DNA of 22,347 bases. Origin: Actinomycetes bacterium. Lineage in GTDB: Bacteria; Actinomycetota; Actinomycetes; Actinomycetales; Microbacteriaceae. Of this stretch, positions 7,053-14,382 are shown one piece after another; the stretch's first letter is position 1; every line of letters starts with the position of its first letter. The notes below the pieces were generated by a model. That model had not been told where the DNA came from. It saw only the letters and a program-made list of their open reading frames with translations, and ran no database searches. Position numbers and translations under genes: made by a program. The stretch spans positions 1 to 22,347 of the forward strand of contig JAEYZI010000063.1 of assembly GCA_023428065.1 (NCBI GenBank). Reading direction: 5' to 3'.

Positions 7053-7703
7053 GTGAGCGGATATCGGCGCCGGGGAGCGCAACCCGAACCGCCCCGGCAG
7101 GCGGAGACGTTCGCGCGCGCCCGGACGCGAGAGCCCGTCCGGCCCCGCTGGGTGCTCGGCACCTTCGCCTACCTCGCCTCCATCGGACTCGTCGCCGCGG
7201 TGCTCGTGGAGCCGACCGGGCTGAGCTCCGCCGCCACGCTCGCCGCCGCCTCCGAGCCCGCATCCCAGGCCCCCATCGCGGGCCAGAGCGTGTCGATCCT
7301 CGACGTCGAGATGGATGCCGCGTCCCGTGACGCCTTCGACGTCGTGAAGCCCAAGCCGAAGCCCACCGCCGCCACCGCGCCGGGCGCGGGCGTTCCCGAC
7401 CCCGGCACCGCCCAGGCCATCGCCTACGACATGGTCATGGCGCGCGGCTGGGGCCAGTCCGAGTTCGACTGCCTCGTGGCGCTGTGGAACAAGGAATCTC
7501 ACTGGAACGTCTACGCGCACAACAAGAGCTCCGGCGCATACGGCATCCCGCAGGCGCTCCCGGGCGAGAAGATGGCGAGCGCGGGCGCCGACTGGGCCAC
7601 TAACCCCGCCACGCAGATCACGTGGGGCCTCGGCTACATCGCCGGGCGCTACGGCAGCCCCTGCGTCGCCTGGGGCTACTCGCAGAGCCGCGGGTGGTAC
7701 TGA
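7053..7703 (+). CDS. Membrane-anchored lytic transglycosylase-like protein
   Basis: 216 residues, predicted peptidoglycan-acting enzyme. A basic cytosolic N terminus (1-32) precedes one membrane segment (about 33-52), then a flexible Ala/Pro/Lys-rich linker (about 55-115). The C-terminal domain (about 117-216) matches the small SLT-like/aggregation-promoting-factor type: DCLVALWNKESHWN with likely catalytic Glu148, then SSGAYGIPQALPG (the GxxQ motif) and ITWGLGYIAGRYGSPCVAWGYSQSRGWY. Cys140 and Cys204 may form a disulfide outside the membrane. GTG start; the frame is closed shortly upstream. A role in wall cleavage or resuscitation is inferred from the fold. Confidence 0.8.
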   Translation: MSGYRRRGAQPEPPRQAETFARARTREPVRPRWVLGTFAYLASIGLVAAVLVEPTGLSSAATLAAASEPASQAPIAGQSVSILDVEMDAASRDAFDVVKPKPKPTAATAPGAGVPDPGTAQAIAYDMVMARGWGQSEFDCLVALWNKESHWNVYAHNKSSGAYGIPQALPGEKMASAGADWATNPATQITWGLGYIAGRYGSPCVAWGYSQSRGWY

Positions 7704-7707
7704 GTGC

Positions 7708-7844
7708 TCTGGCGCCGGGGTGATCCGCGGCGCGTGCCGGTTCCGGGCACGAGCGCGGTCGCGCCCGAAACCGGAGGTTCTGGCGCCGGGGTGATCCGCG
7801 GCGCGTGCCGGTTTCTGCCGCGCGATGATCCGCGGCGGGTGCCG
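7708..7844. repeat. Intergenic repeat cluster, two identical 35-bp copies plus a partial third
   Basis: Copies at 7708-7742 and 7779-7813 are identical over 35 bases, and 7826-7844 matches the core at 18 of 19 positions. Between the first two, CCGGTTCCGGGC (7737-7748) pairs with GCCCGAAACCGG (7763-7774) with one mismatch around a 14-nt loop. TGCCGCGCGA also occurs twice (7816-7825, 7840-7849). This fills most of the 170-bp gap before the antiporter gene. It looks like a REP-type dispersed repeat; no coding potential. Confidence 0.75.
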
Positions 7845-7862
7845 CGCGAAACGGGCGCTCGG

Positions 7863-7868
7863 TAGCAT
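7863..7868 (+). promoter_or_regulatory. -10 box TAGCAT, leaderless promoter
   Basis: TAGCAT ends 5 nt before the ATG at 7874; no Shine-Dalgarno present. Same arrangement as at 6406-6418. Confidence 0.5.
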
Positions 7869-7873
7869 TCGGT

Positions 7874-9631
7874 ATGGACTACGCGCTGGTGGCGATCGCG
7901 GGGATCGTCGCCATCGTGGCCGCCGCCGCTGCGGCACCCCGGCTCGGAGTCGCCGCGCCGCTCATCCTCGTCGTGCTCGGGGTGGGCTACAGCCTCATCC
8001 CGGGTGTGCCCCCGATCGACGTCGAGCCCGACATCATCCTCATGGGCGTGCTCCCGCCGCTGCTCTACGCGGCCGCGATCACGGTCCCCTTCGTCGACTT
8101 CCGCCGTAACTTCTCCACCATCGGCGTGCTGTCGGTCGTGCTCGTCATCGTCAGCGCGCTCGTCACGGGCTTCGTGCTCTACATGATCCTCCCCGACCTC
8201 GACCTCGCGGCCGCGATCGCGCTCGGCGCGGTCATCTCGCCGACCGACGTCGTGGCCGCCACCTCGATCGCCAAGCGCATCGGGCTGCCCGCCCGGCTCG
8301 TGTCGATCCTCGAGGGGGAGGGGCTCGTGAACGACGCGACCGCGCTCGTGCTCCTGCGCACGGCCATCGCGGCGACCGCGGCGACCGCATCCGGTGTCGA
8401 GGTGGTGGCGTGGAACGCCACGGCCGAGTTCTTCTACGCCGTGTTCGTGGCGATCGCGATCGGCGTCATCGTCGGTGTCATCGCCGTCTGGGTGCGCCGG
8501 CGGCTCGACAACCCCATGCTCGACACCGCGATCTCGTTCGCGGTGCCGTTCATCGCCTACATCCCCGCCGAGGAGCTGCACGGCTCCGGGGTCATCTCGG
8601 TCGTCGCGGCGGGCCTCTACAGCGGCAACCGGGGCGTGCGGGCGTTCTCGGCGCAGTCGCGCATCTCCGAGCGCTTCAACTGGCGAACCGTGCAGTTCGT
8701 GCTCGAGAACGGCGTCTTCCTCGTGATGGGCGCGCAGATCTCCACGATCATCCGCGACATCGACTCCGACCAGCTGCCCATCCACGAGGCCGTGTACCTC
8801 GGCTTGCTCATGACCGGGATCCTCATCGTCGTCCGCTACACGCTCGTGTGGCCCCTCGTGTTCATCATGCGGCGCCGGGAGCAGTCCTTCGACGCACAGG
8901 AGAGCATGCTCGCGCGGGCGCTCGAGCGAGTGCAGGCGATGGTGGGCATGGGGCGCCGCTTCGATCGTCGGCGCGCGGGCGTCGAGCGGCGCATCGACCG
9001 CCGTCGGAACGACATCGCCCAGCTGCGCGCGGAGGGGCTCGGATGGCGCGGCGGCATCGTGCTCGGCTGGGCCGGGATGCGCGGCGTCGTCACGCTCGCC
9101 GCGGCCCAGTCTCTCCCGCGCACGACGCCCTACTACGAGCAGCTCGTGCTCATCGCGTTCGTCGTCGCCGTCACGACGCTCCTGCTTCAGGGCGGCACGC
9201 TGCCGCTCGTGATCCGGCTCTCGGGCATCCAGGGGAGCGACCGCGTGGCCGACCGCCGCGAACTCGCCTCCCTGCTCGAGGAGATGTCGACGGCGGGTGT
9301 CGCCGTGCTCGACGGCGACGACGTGAAGCTCGAGGGCGTCGACGTCGACCCCGCGGTCGTCGACAGGGTGCGCGCCGACACGATGCTCGCGGCCGAGTCG
9401 GCGTGGGAGCGGGCGGAGCATGCCGACCGCACCGACGGGCTCGCCGAATCGCCCCATCAGCAGTACCGGTCGCTGCGCCGGGAGGTGCTCACGGCGGAGC
9501 GCGCCGCCCTGCTCGACGCGCGGGCGCGCGGTGCGTACCCGTCGCGCATCCTGCAGCGCGCCCAGTCGCTCCTGGACCTCGAGGAGGCGCGTCTCGCGCA
9601 GATCGACCGCGGCGGCCGCATCGAGGAATAG
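7874..9631 (+). CDS. NhaP-type (CPA1) Na+/H+ antiporter
   Basis: 585-residue predicted monovalent cation/proton antiporter. The membrane part (about 1-430) contains around 12 hydrophobic segments, with CPA1 signatures: PPLLYAAAI (about 61-69), GAVISPTDVVAA with Asp125, and the core ILEGEGLVNDATALVL with Asn153-Asp154, the electroneutral ND motif. A long basic loop with RRFDRRRAGVERRIDRRR (about 360-380) precedes GLGWRGGIVLGWAGMRGVVTLAAAQSLP, another family landmark. The hydrophilic tail (about 455-585) is a cytosolic helical region. Likely roles are sodium and pH homeostasis; specificity cannot be read from sequence. It appears monocistronic, with repeats on both sides. Confidence 0.93.
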   Translation: MDYALVAIAGIVAIVAAAAAAPRLGVAAPLILVVLGVGYSLIPGVPPIDVEPDIILMGVLPPLLYAAAITVPFVDFRRNFSTIGVLSVVLVIVSALVTGFVLYMILPDLDLAAAIALGAVISPTDVVAATSIAKRIGLPARLVSILEGEGLVNDATALVLLRTAIAATAATASGVEVVAWNATAEFFYAVFVAIAIGVIVGVIAVWVRRRLDNPMLDTAISFAVPFIAYIPAEELHGSGVISVVAAGLYSGNRGVRAFSAQSRISERFNWRTVQFVLENGVFLVMGAQISTIIRDIDSDQLPIHEAVYLGLLMTGILIVVRYTLVWPLVFIMRRREQSFDAQESMLARALERVQAMVGMGRRFDRRRAGVERRIDRRRNDIAQLRAEGLGWRGGIVLGWAGMRGVVTLAAAQSLPRTTPYYEQLVLIAFVVAVTTLLLQGGTLPLVIRLSGIQGSDRVADRRELASLLEEMSTAGVAVLDGDDVKLEGVDVDPAVVDRVRADTMLAAESAWERAEHADRTDGLAESPHQQYRSLRREVLTAERAALLDARARGAYPSRILQRAQSLLDLEEARLAQIDRGGRIEE

Positions 9632-9689
9632 TGCCCGTTCCGCGTGTTTGTGCCCGTTCCTTCGGCAACAAACACGCGGAACGGGCACT
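9630..9689. repeat. Perfect 22-bp inverted repeat at the antiporter stop codon
   Basis: Arm 9630-9651 is the exact reverse complement of 9668-9689, with a 16-nt loop. The left arm starts inside the TAG stop (9629-9631) of the antiporter gene. GTGCCCGTTCC from the left arm recurs in the loop as TGCCCGTTCC (9651-9660). It could act as a terminator, but the length and internal repetition suggest a dispersed palindromic element. Confidence 0.85.
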
Positions 9690-9699
9690 TAGGCGCTCG

Positions 9700-9705
9700 T
9701 AGACT
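9700..9705 (+). promoter_or_regulatory. -10 box TAGACT, leaderless promoter
   Basis: TAGACT ends 6 nt before the ATG at 9712 and lies just right of the inverted repeat. No Shine-Dalgarno. Confidence 0.5.
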
Positions 9706-9711
9706 CGGTGC

Positions 9712-10005
9712 ATGTCCCCGTCGCGCCGCCCCCGCCGCCGCGACGCGGAGCCCGAACCGCTCGACGTGGAGCGCATCCTCGGTGGAGCGCGTCACACCGA
9801 GGTGCGCCGCGACGGCATGTGGAACGTGCAGCCGCAGAGCGCCGCCTCGGCGGTGAAGGAGTACACCTGCCCCGGATGCGGGCTCGTCATCGCGGTCGGC
9901 ACGGCTCACGTCGTGACCTGGCGCGCCGACGGCCTGTTCGGCGAGGAGGACGACCTCGCCGCCCGGCGGCACTGGCACACCCACTGCTGGAGGATCCGCA
10001 CGTGA
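9712..10005 (+). CDS. Small Cys/His (zinc-ribbon-like) protein of unknown function
   Basis: 97 residues. A basic N terminus (SRRPRRR) is followed by a conserved-looking EPLDVERILGGARHTEVRRDGMW segment, then a putative metal site: Cys53-Pro-Gly-Cys56, His66 and the RRHWHTHCW motif with His87, His89, His91 and Cys92. The pattern suggests a zinc ribbon or HNH-like treble-clef fold. Similar short actinobacterial proteins are often labelled ATP/GTP-binding, which nothing here supports: there is no P-loop. It overlaps the hydrolase gene by 4 nt, suggesting a functional pair. Function not recognised. Confidence 0.7.
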   Translation: MSPSRRPRRRDAEPEPLDVERILGGARHTEVRRDGMWNVQPQSAASAVKEYTCPGCGLVIAVGTAHVVTWRADGLFGEEDDLAARRHWHTHCWRIRT

Positions 10006-10727
10006 CCACCCACATCCGCGGGGGAGTGGAGCTCCCCGCCTTCCGCGAGGACGTCGAGTTGACGACCGCCGACGGCCTCACCCTCGTGGGAGAGCTCGCG
10101 CTGCCCGAGACCGCCGACCCGGTGGCGACGCTCGTGTGCCTGCACCCGCTGCCGACGCACGGCGGCTTCATGGACTCGCACATCATCCGCAAGGCCGCGG
10201 CCCGCCTGCCTGCCCTCGCCGACCTCGCGGTGCTGCGCTTCAACTTCCGCGGCGTCACCTCGCCGCGCGGCACGAGCGAGGGCGCGTTCGGGCACGGCGT
10301 CGACGAGCAGCACGACCTCGCCGCGGCGATGGCGTTCGTGGCCCAGCGGCAGCTGCCGTATCCGTGGCTCGTGGGCTGGTCGTTCGGCACCGAGGTGGCC
10401 CTCAAGTACGGGCGCGAGCACCTCATCGAGGGCGCCATCCTGCTCTCGCCGCCGCTGCACCGCGCGACCCCGGATGAGGTGGCCGCCTGGGCGGGAAGCG
10501 ACCGTCGGCTCGTGGCTCTCATCCCCGAGCACGACGACTACCTCCGCCCCGCCGAGGCGGCCGAGCGCTTCGCATCGGTGCCCGAGATCGAGCTCGTGCC
10601 CGTCGAGGGCGGCAAGCACCTGTGGGTGGGCGAGAAGCAGACCTCCCGCGTGCTCACCGAGATCGTGCGCGTCGTGAACCCCGCGGCGCTGCCCCTGCCG
10701 ACGGAGTGGCCCGCCGAGAGGCCCTAG
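10002..10727 (+). CDS. Alpha/beta hydrolase
   Basis: 241-residue soluble serine hydrolase of the dienelactone-hydrolase/CocE-like small group. Motifs: strand and oxyanion region VATLVCLHPLPTHGGFMDSH (about 41-60), FNFRGVTSPRGTSEG (about 80-94), nucleophile elbow GWSFGTE with Ser127, acidic candidates Asp178/Asp179 in PEHDDYLRP, and His206 in VEGGKHLWVG. The triad is therefore complete in order. GTG start at 10002 is supported by GGAGGA at 9989-9994 and by the 4-nt overlap with the upstream gene. Substrate unknown. The stop codon is one base from the stop of the convergent permease gene. Confidence 0.85.
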   Translation: MTTHIRGGVELPAFREDVELTTADGLTLVGELALPETADPVATLVCLHPLPTHGGFMDSHIIRKAAARLPALADLAVLRFNFRGVTSPRGTSEGAFGHGVDEQHDLAAAMAFVAQRQLPYPWLVGWSFGTEVALKYGREHLIEGAILLSPPLHRATPDEVAAWAGSDRRLVALIPEHDDYLRPAEAAERFASVPEIELVPVEGGKHLWVGEKQTSRVLTEIVRVVNPAALPLPTEWPAERP

Positions 10728-10728
10728 C

Positions 10729-11790
10729 TCACAGCTCGTTCTGGCGGGGGATGATGACCTGCTTGACGATGATGAGGATCGACGCCGCGACCGGGATCGC
10801 GACGAGGGCGCCGAGGATGCCGAGGAGCGTGCCGCCCGCGAGCGCCGCGATCACGACGACGACGCCCGGCACCTTGACGGCGCGGTTCATGATGTTGGGG
10901 CTCAGCACGTAGGCCTCGACCTGCATGTAGACGAGGTACCAGATGCCCACGATGAGCACGGCCGGCCATCCGTCGAAGAGCCAGACGAGCGCCGTGATGA
11001 TGACCGAGCCCGTGATGGTGCCGACGAGCGGCACGAGCGAGAAGAGGAACGCGATGAACGCGAGGAGCGCCGCGTACTCGATCGGGTCGTTGAGGATCCA
11101 GCCGAGCACGGTGAGGAAGAGGAAGCTCAGCACGCCGTTGCACGCGCCGAGCGCCACCTGCCCGACCACGTAGCGCCCCACGGAGCTCGAGATCTGCTCC
11201 GAGATGTCGATGAACTTCTCGCGCTTGCTGGCGGGCACGAGCTGGTAGATCGACCGCTTGATCCCGCCGAGCGAGGCGACGAAGTAGAGCATGAGGATGA
11301 GCACGATGAGGCCGCCGAAGACGCTGCTGACGACCGTGAAGACCGTGTTGAGGACGCCTGAGGTGATGTTCTCGAGGTTGCTCGAGAACCAGTCCTGCAC
11401 GTTCCTGAGGGCGTCCTTGTAGTCGATCCAGTTGACGTAGGTGCTCCACCACTCCTGCAGCGCCTTCTGGTCGCCGATCGTCTTGACGAGCTTCGGCACC
11501 TGCGTGATGAGGTTGCCCACCTGGTCGGCGATGACGGGGATGATCGCGAAGATGAAGCCCGCGAAGACGGCGAGGATGGCGGTGAGCACCGTCACGATCG
11601 CGAGGGGACGCGGGAACTTGCGCTTCTCGAGGAACGACACCGCGGGGTCGACGCCGAGCGCGAGGAAGAGCGCGGCGCCCACGTAGGTGAGGATCGTCGC
11701 GAGGTTGCCGATGCCCGTGCCGATCATGACGGCCACGAGCACGCCGAGCCCGCCGAACAGACCGAGCCGGAACGCGTTCTGGATCTTCAT
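10729..11790 (-). CDS. AI-2E family transporter (UPF0118 permease)
   Basis: 353-residue polytopic membrane protein. It has two N-terminal membrane segments, LGLFGGLGVLVAVMIGTGIG and ILTYVGAALFLALGV, then FLEKRKFPRPLAIVTVL, a helical extracytoplasmic region (about 95-150) and a C-terminal cluster with LFSLVPLVGTITGSVIITALVW and LSPNIMNRAVKVPGVVVVIAALAGG, the family hallmarks. Family members have been linked to autoinducer-2 export or sodium/proton exchange; which applies here is unknown. A TTG lies two codons upstream, but the ATG at 11790 is better placed, with GAAGGG 6 nt before it. Confidence 0.9.
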   Translation of the reverse strand: MKIQNAFRLGLFGGLGVLVAVMIGTGIGNLATILTYVGAALFLALGVDPAVSFLEKRKFPRPLAIVTVLTAILAVFAGFIFAIIPVIADQVGNLITQVPKLVKTIGDQKALQEWWSTYVNWIDYKDALRNVQDWFSSNLENITSGVLNTVFTVVSSVFGGLIVLILMLYFVASLGGIKRSIYQLVPASKREKFIDISEQISSSVGRYVVGQVALGACNGVLSFLFLTVLGWILNDPIEYAALLAFIAFLFSLVPLVGTITGSVIITALVWLFDGWPAVLIVGIWYLVYMQVEAYVLSPNIMNRAVKVPGVVVVIAALAGGTLLGILGALVAIPVAASILIIVKQVIIPRQNEL

Positions 11791-11830
11791 CGACAACCCT
11801 TCCCCGTCCGCGCGTGCGGATCAGGGAAAG

Positions 11831-11836
11831 GCTATA
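11831..11836 (-). promoter_or_regulatory. Candidate -10 box TATAGC for the permease gene
   Basis: On the - strand TATAGC lies about 40 nt upstream of the permease ATG, just after the stop codon of the coiled-coil gene (11839-11841). Between it and the gene, TCCGC/GCGGA (11807-11811, 11816-11820) forms a short hairpin in the leader. No clear -35. Confidence 0.35.
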
Positions 11837-11838
11837 AC

Positions 11839-14088
11839 TCAGCCGTCGGCGCGGGCGTGCGCCGTCTCGCGCGTGTTCGGCCCGTCGTCGGCGTCGACCA
11901 CCGGGTCGGCCGCCGCATCCGCCTCGTCCGCGTCCGGCGCGGCGGGCGCCTCGGAGAGGGCGCGAGCGGCGCCCGCGTCCTCGTCCGCGGGCACGGGGAA
12001 GTCCTCGTGCGCGACGGAGAGCTTGTCGGCCCCCGCGAGAAGACCCCGCAGGCCCTCGAAGTAGCCGGCGACGGCCTCGCGCTCGACGCGGATCTTCGCG
12101 AGCCGCTCCTCCGCGTCCTCGATGAGCGCCTTCGCGTGCTTCTCGGCGTCCGCGACGATCTTCTTCGCGGTCTTCTGCGCTTCGCGCGTCGTCGCCGTGG
12201 CGGATGCGCGGGCGTCGTCGACGATCGCGCGCGCCTCGGCGATGCCCTCCGTCTGCAGCTTCTCGACCTCGGCGCGCTTCTCGGCGGCGCGGGCGGACGC
12301 CTCCTGCAGCTGAGCGGTCGCCTCGTCGAGGTACTTCTGCGTCGAGGCGGCCGCCTCCTGCTGTGTGACGACGTACTCCTTCTCGGCCTCGTCGCGGCGG
12401 GCGGCGAGCTCGACGTTGAGGTCGGCGCGGGCCTGCTCCGCCTCGGCGGCGAGACGCGACGCCTGCTCGTCGGCCTCGTGCGCGATGCGGGCGCGGTGCG
12501 CCTCCTGCTCGGCGGCGAGCTCGGCGCGGATGCGCGCGACCTCACGGTCGGTGTCGGCGCGGAGCTTGCCGGTCTCGGTCGCCGCGGCCTCGCGGAGGCG
12601 GGCGATCTCGTGCTCGACCTCGGCCCGACGGGATGCGAGCTCGGCCTCGAGCGCTTCACGCGCGGCGGCCAGCTCGGCCGCCCAGCCCTCGCGCCCCTCG
12701 GTCTCCTCGGTCTCCCACGCGGAGCGGCTCGCAGCGAGCTCGGTCTCCTGGGCCGCGCGCCGCTGCTCGAGCTCGGTCGCGAGCGCCGTGCGGGCGGTGC
12801 GGAGCTCGGTCTCGAGCACCTTGCGCGCGTTGGCGAGCTCGACGTCGTGCGTCTCGCGTGCCGCCGCGAGCTCGGCCTCCTGGGATGCACGGGCGGCCTC
12901 GAGTTCCGCGAGCTGGGTCTGCCGCGCCGCCTCGAGGTCGGCCTCCTGTTGCGCGCGCGCGGCGGCGAGCTCGGCCTCCTGCGCGGCGCGGGCGCTCTCC
13001 AGCTCGCCCGTGAGAGCGGCACGCGTCGACTCCACCTCGGAGGCGAGCTGCGCGCGCGTGCGCGTGAGCTCGTCGTCGAGCTCCGCGCGCAGCCGGGTGA
13101 GCTCCGTCTCGAGTGCGGCACGCTTGTCAGCGATCTCGGTCTCGAGCGCCGCGCGCTGGGTCGCGGTGTCGGCCTCGAGCGCCGCGCGGGCGGTCGCGAT
13201 CTCGGTGGCGAGAGCGGCGCGTTCCGCCGCCGTCCGCTCGTCGAGCTCGGCGCGGGCCCGGCGCGTGTCGGCCTCGAGGGCGGCCGTCGCGGCCTCCGTG
13301 TCGATGCGCAGCTTCTCGCGCGCCTCGGTGATCTCGCGGTCCAGGTCGGTGCGGCCCTGCTCGAGGTCGTGGGCGAGCTGGGCCCGCAGGCGCGCGTCCT
13401 CCGCCTCGAAATCGGCGCGGCCCTTCTCGGTGTCGCGGGCGAGGGATGCGGCGGCCTCGCGGGCCTCGGCGACCTCGCGCTGGGCGACGACGCGCAGCTC
13501 GGCGACCTCGCGCTCCGCCTCGGCGCGCAGCGACGCGACCTCGCGGCGACCGGCGGCGCGCGTCTCGGCGACCTCGGTCGCGACGGCGCCGCGGATGGCG
13601 GCGGCCTCCCGCATGGCCTCCTGGGTCGTCGCCTCGGCATCCGCCGTGGCACGCGACACGATCGCGTCCGCCTCCTCGCGCGCCCCCGTGAGGATGCGGT
13701 CGGCCTGCGCCTGCGCGTCCTCGACGAGACGTTCGGCCGTCTCGGCCGCGTCGCTGCGCAGGGCGTCGACTTCCTGCTGCACGCTCGCGCGCAGCTTCTC
13801 GGCGTCGATGTCGGCCTGCGCGATGAGGCGAGTGGACTGCTCCTCCGCGACTCGCAGCGTGTTCTCGAGCTTCGTGCCGAGGCCCGCGTAGGTCGGGCTG
13901 CCGACCTCGTCGAGCTCGGCCTGGAGGTCCTCGGCGAGCGCCTGAAGCCGTTTGACCTCCTTGAGCGCCTCCGTGCGGTCGCTGTTGGCCTTGATGAGGT
14001 CGCGTCGCAGTGCGCCGACCGTCTGGTCGACCTCGTCCTTCTTGTAGCCGCGAAGCTCGGTGGTGAATCCCGCGTCGTCTGCCGCCAC
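11839..14088 (-). CDS. Large DivIVA-like coiled-coil protein
   Basis: 749-residue, nearly all-helical cytosolic protein, probably a polar or cytoskeletal scaffold. Residues 1-60 form a DivIVA-like N terminus (FTTELRGYKKDEVDQTVGALRRDL, then a heptad helix with LIKANSDRTEALKEVKRL). Residues about 222-573 are a regular 11-residue repeat of the type RAALETELTRL: Arg occurs at every 11th position from 224 to 565 (30 of 32, exceptions Thr268 and Ala543). Another helix (about 575-685) ends in EAVAGYFEGLRGLLAG, followed by an acidic disordered tail. GTG at 14088 is chosen, with GAGGAG 5 nt upstream; the frame extends further upstream but lacks homology. Reminiscent of Scy/FilP/Wag31-type proteins of actinobacteria, without a confident ortholog. 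Confidence 0.85.
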   Translation of the reverse strand: MAADDAGFTTELRGYKKDEVDQTVGALRRDLIKANSDRTEALKEVKRLQALAEDLQAELDEVGSPTYAGLGTKLENTLRVAEEQSTRLIAQADIDAEKLRASVQQEVDALRSDAAETAERLVEDAQAQADRILTGAREEADAIVSRATADAEATTQEAMREAAAIRGAVATEVAETRAAGRREVASLRAEAEREVAELRVVAQREVAEAREAAASLARDTEKGRADFEAEDARLRAQLAHDLEQGRTDLDREITEAREKLRIDTEAATAALEADTRRARAELDERTAAERAALATEIATARAALEADTATQRAALETEIADKRAALETELTRLRAELDDELTRTRAQLASEVESTRAALTGELESARAAQEAELAAARAQQEADLEAARQTQLAELEAARASQEAELAAARETHDVELANARKVLETELRTARTALATELEQRRAAQETELAASRSAWETEETEGREGWAAELAAAREALEAELASRRAEVEHEIARLREAAATETGKLRADTDREVARIRAELAAEQEAHRARIAHEADEQASRLAAEAEQARADLNVELAARRDEAEKEYVVTQQEAAASTQKYLDEATAQLQEASARAAEKRAEVEKLQTEGIAEARAIVDDARASATATTREAQKTAKKIVADAEKHAKALIEDAEERLAKIRVEREAVAGYFEGLRGLLAGADKLSVAHEDFPVPADEDAGAARALSEAPAAPDADEADAAADPVVDADDGPNTRETAHARADG

Positions 14089-14156
14089 GTGCGCTCCTCG
14101 CTCGGAGTATTCAGAGAAAAGTTCTCGACCCGCCGGAATGGCGGGGAACCCTCGGT

Positions 14157-14162
14157 AGTGTA
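14157..14162 (-). promoter_or_regulatory. Candidate -10 box TACACT for the coiled-coil gene
   Basis: Read on the - strand, TACACT lies about 70 nt upstream of the GTG at 14088. No good -35. A second weaker candidate, AATACT, is at 14106-14111 (-). Confidence 0.35.
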
Positions 14163-14262
14163 TCGGCGGCGCGCTGGGGCGTGGCCGCGAGCCCGGGATG
14201 CCGGTCAGGGGACTCCCAGGGTGCTTTCGGGAGGCATCCGGGGTGAGAGGGGCGCTGTCCGC

Positions 14263-14268
14263 TAACCT
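14263..14268 (+). promoter_or_regulatory. Candidate -10 box TAACCT for the membrane protein gene
   Basis: TAACCT in the context CGCTAACCTGG, 114 nt upstream of the GTG at 14383, implying a leader of about 110 nt. No good -35. Confidence 0.35.
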
Positions 14269-14382
14269 GGGGTGTCTTTGCCTGCTGCCCCGTCGACCCC
14301 CGACGGCGGGGTCCGCCACGGCCCTCACGTCGCGACGGACCGCGTGGAGCCCTCCACGTGGCAGCTCGAGAGGAGTTCATCC

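Larger units (their letters stand above)
14089..14382. promoter_or_regulatory. Divergent intergenic region
   Basis: 294 bp separating the coiled-coil gene (-) and the lipobox-containing membrane protein gene (+). It has a small hairpin CCCGCC/GGCGGG (14129-14134, 14140-14145) and a GGATGC (about 14198) and a GCATCC (about 14234). Candidate -10 boxes for both directions are listed separately. No gene is supported inside it. Confidence 0.5.

Noticed and set aside
7708..7844. Possible CRISPR array (35-bp repeats with a 36-bp spacer)
   Set aside because: Only two full copies, the third lacks the outer half and is at a different spacing, the spacer is part of a hairpin, and no cas gene is nearby.
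7676..9688. A 670-codon - strand open frame opposite the antiporter gene
   Set aside because: Rich in Arg, Asp, His and Glu without hydrophobic core; the + strand product has complete CPA1 motifs and membrane segments.
14121..14146. Possible SOS box or operator near TTCTCGACCCGCC...GCGGGGAAC
   Set aside because: It does not fit the actinobacterial LexA pattern (GAAC-N4-GTTC); only a short GC hairpin is certain.
11857..14265. An 802-codon open frame on the + strand opposite the coiled-coil gene
   Set aside because: A shadow of the hendecad repeats: its translation is a monotonous Leu/Gly/Arg/Glu pattern with no domain, and the - strand frame has a DivIVA-like N terminus, a start with Shine-Dalgarno and regular repeats.
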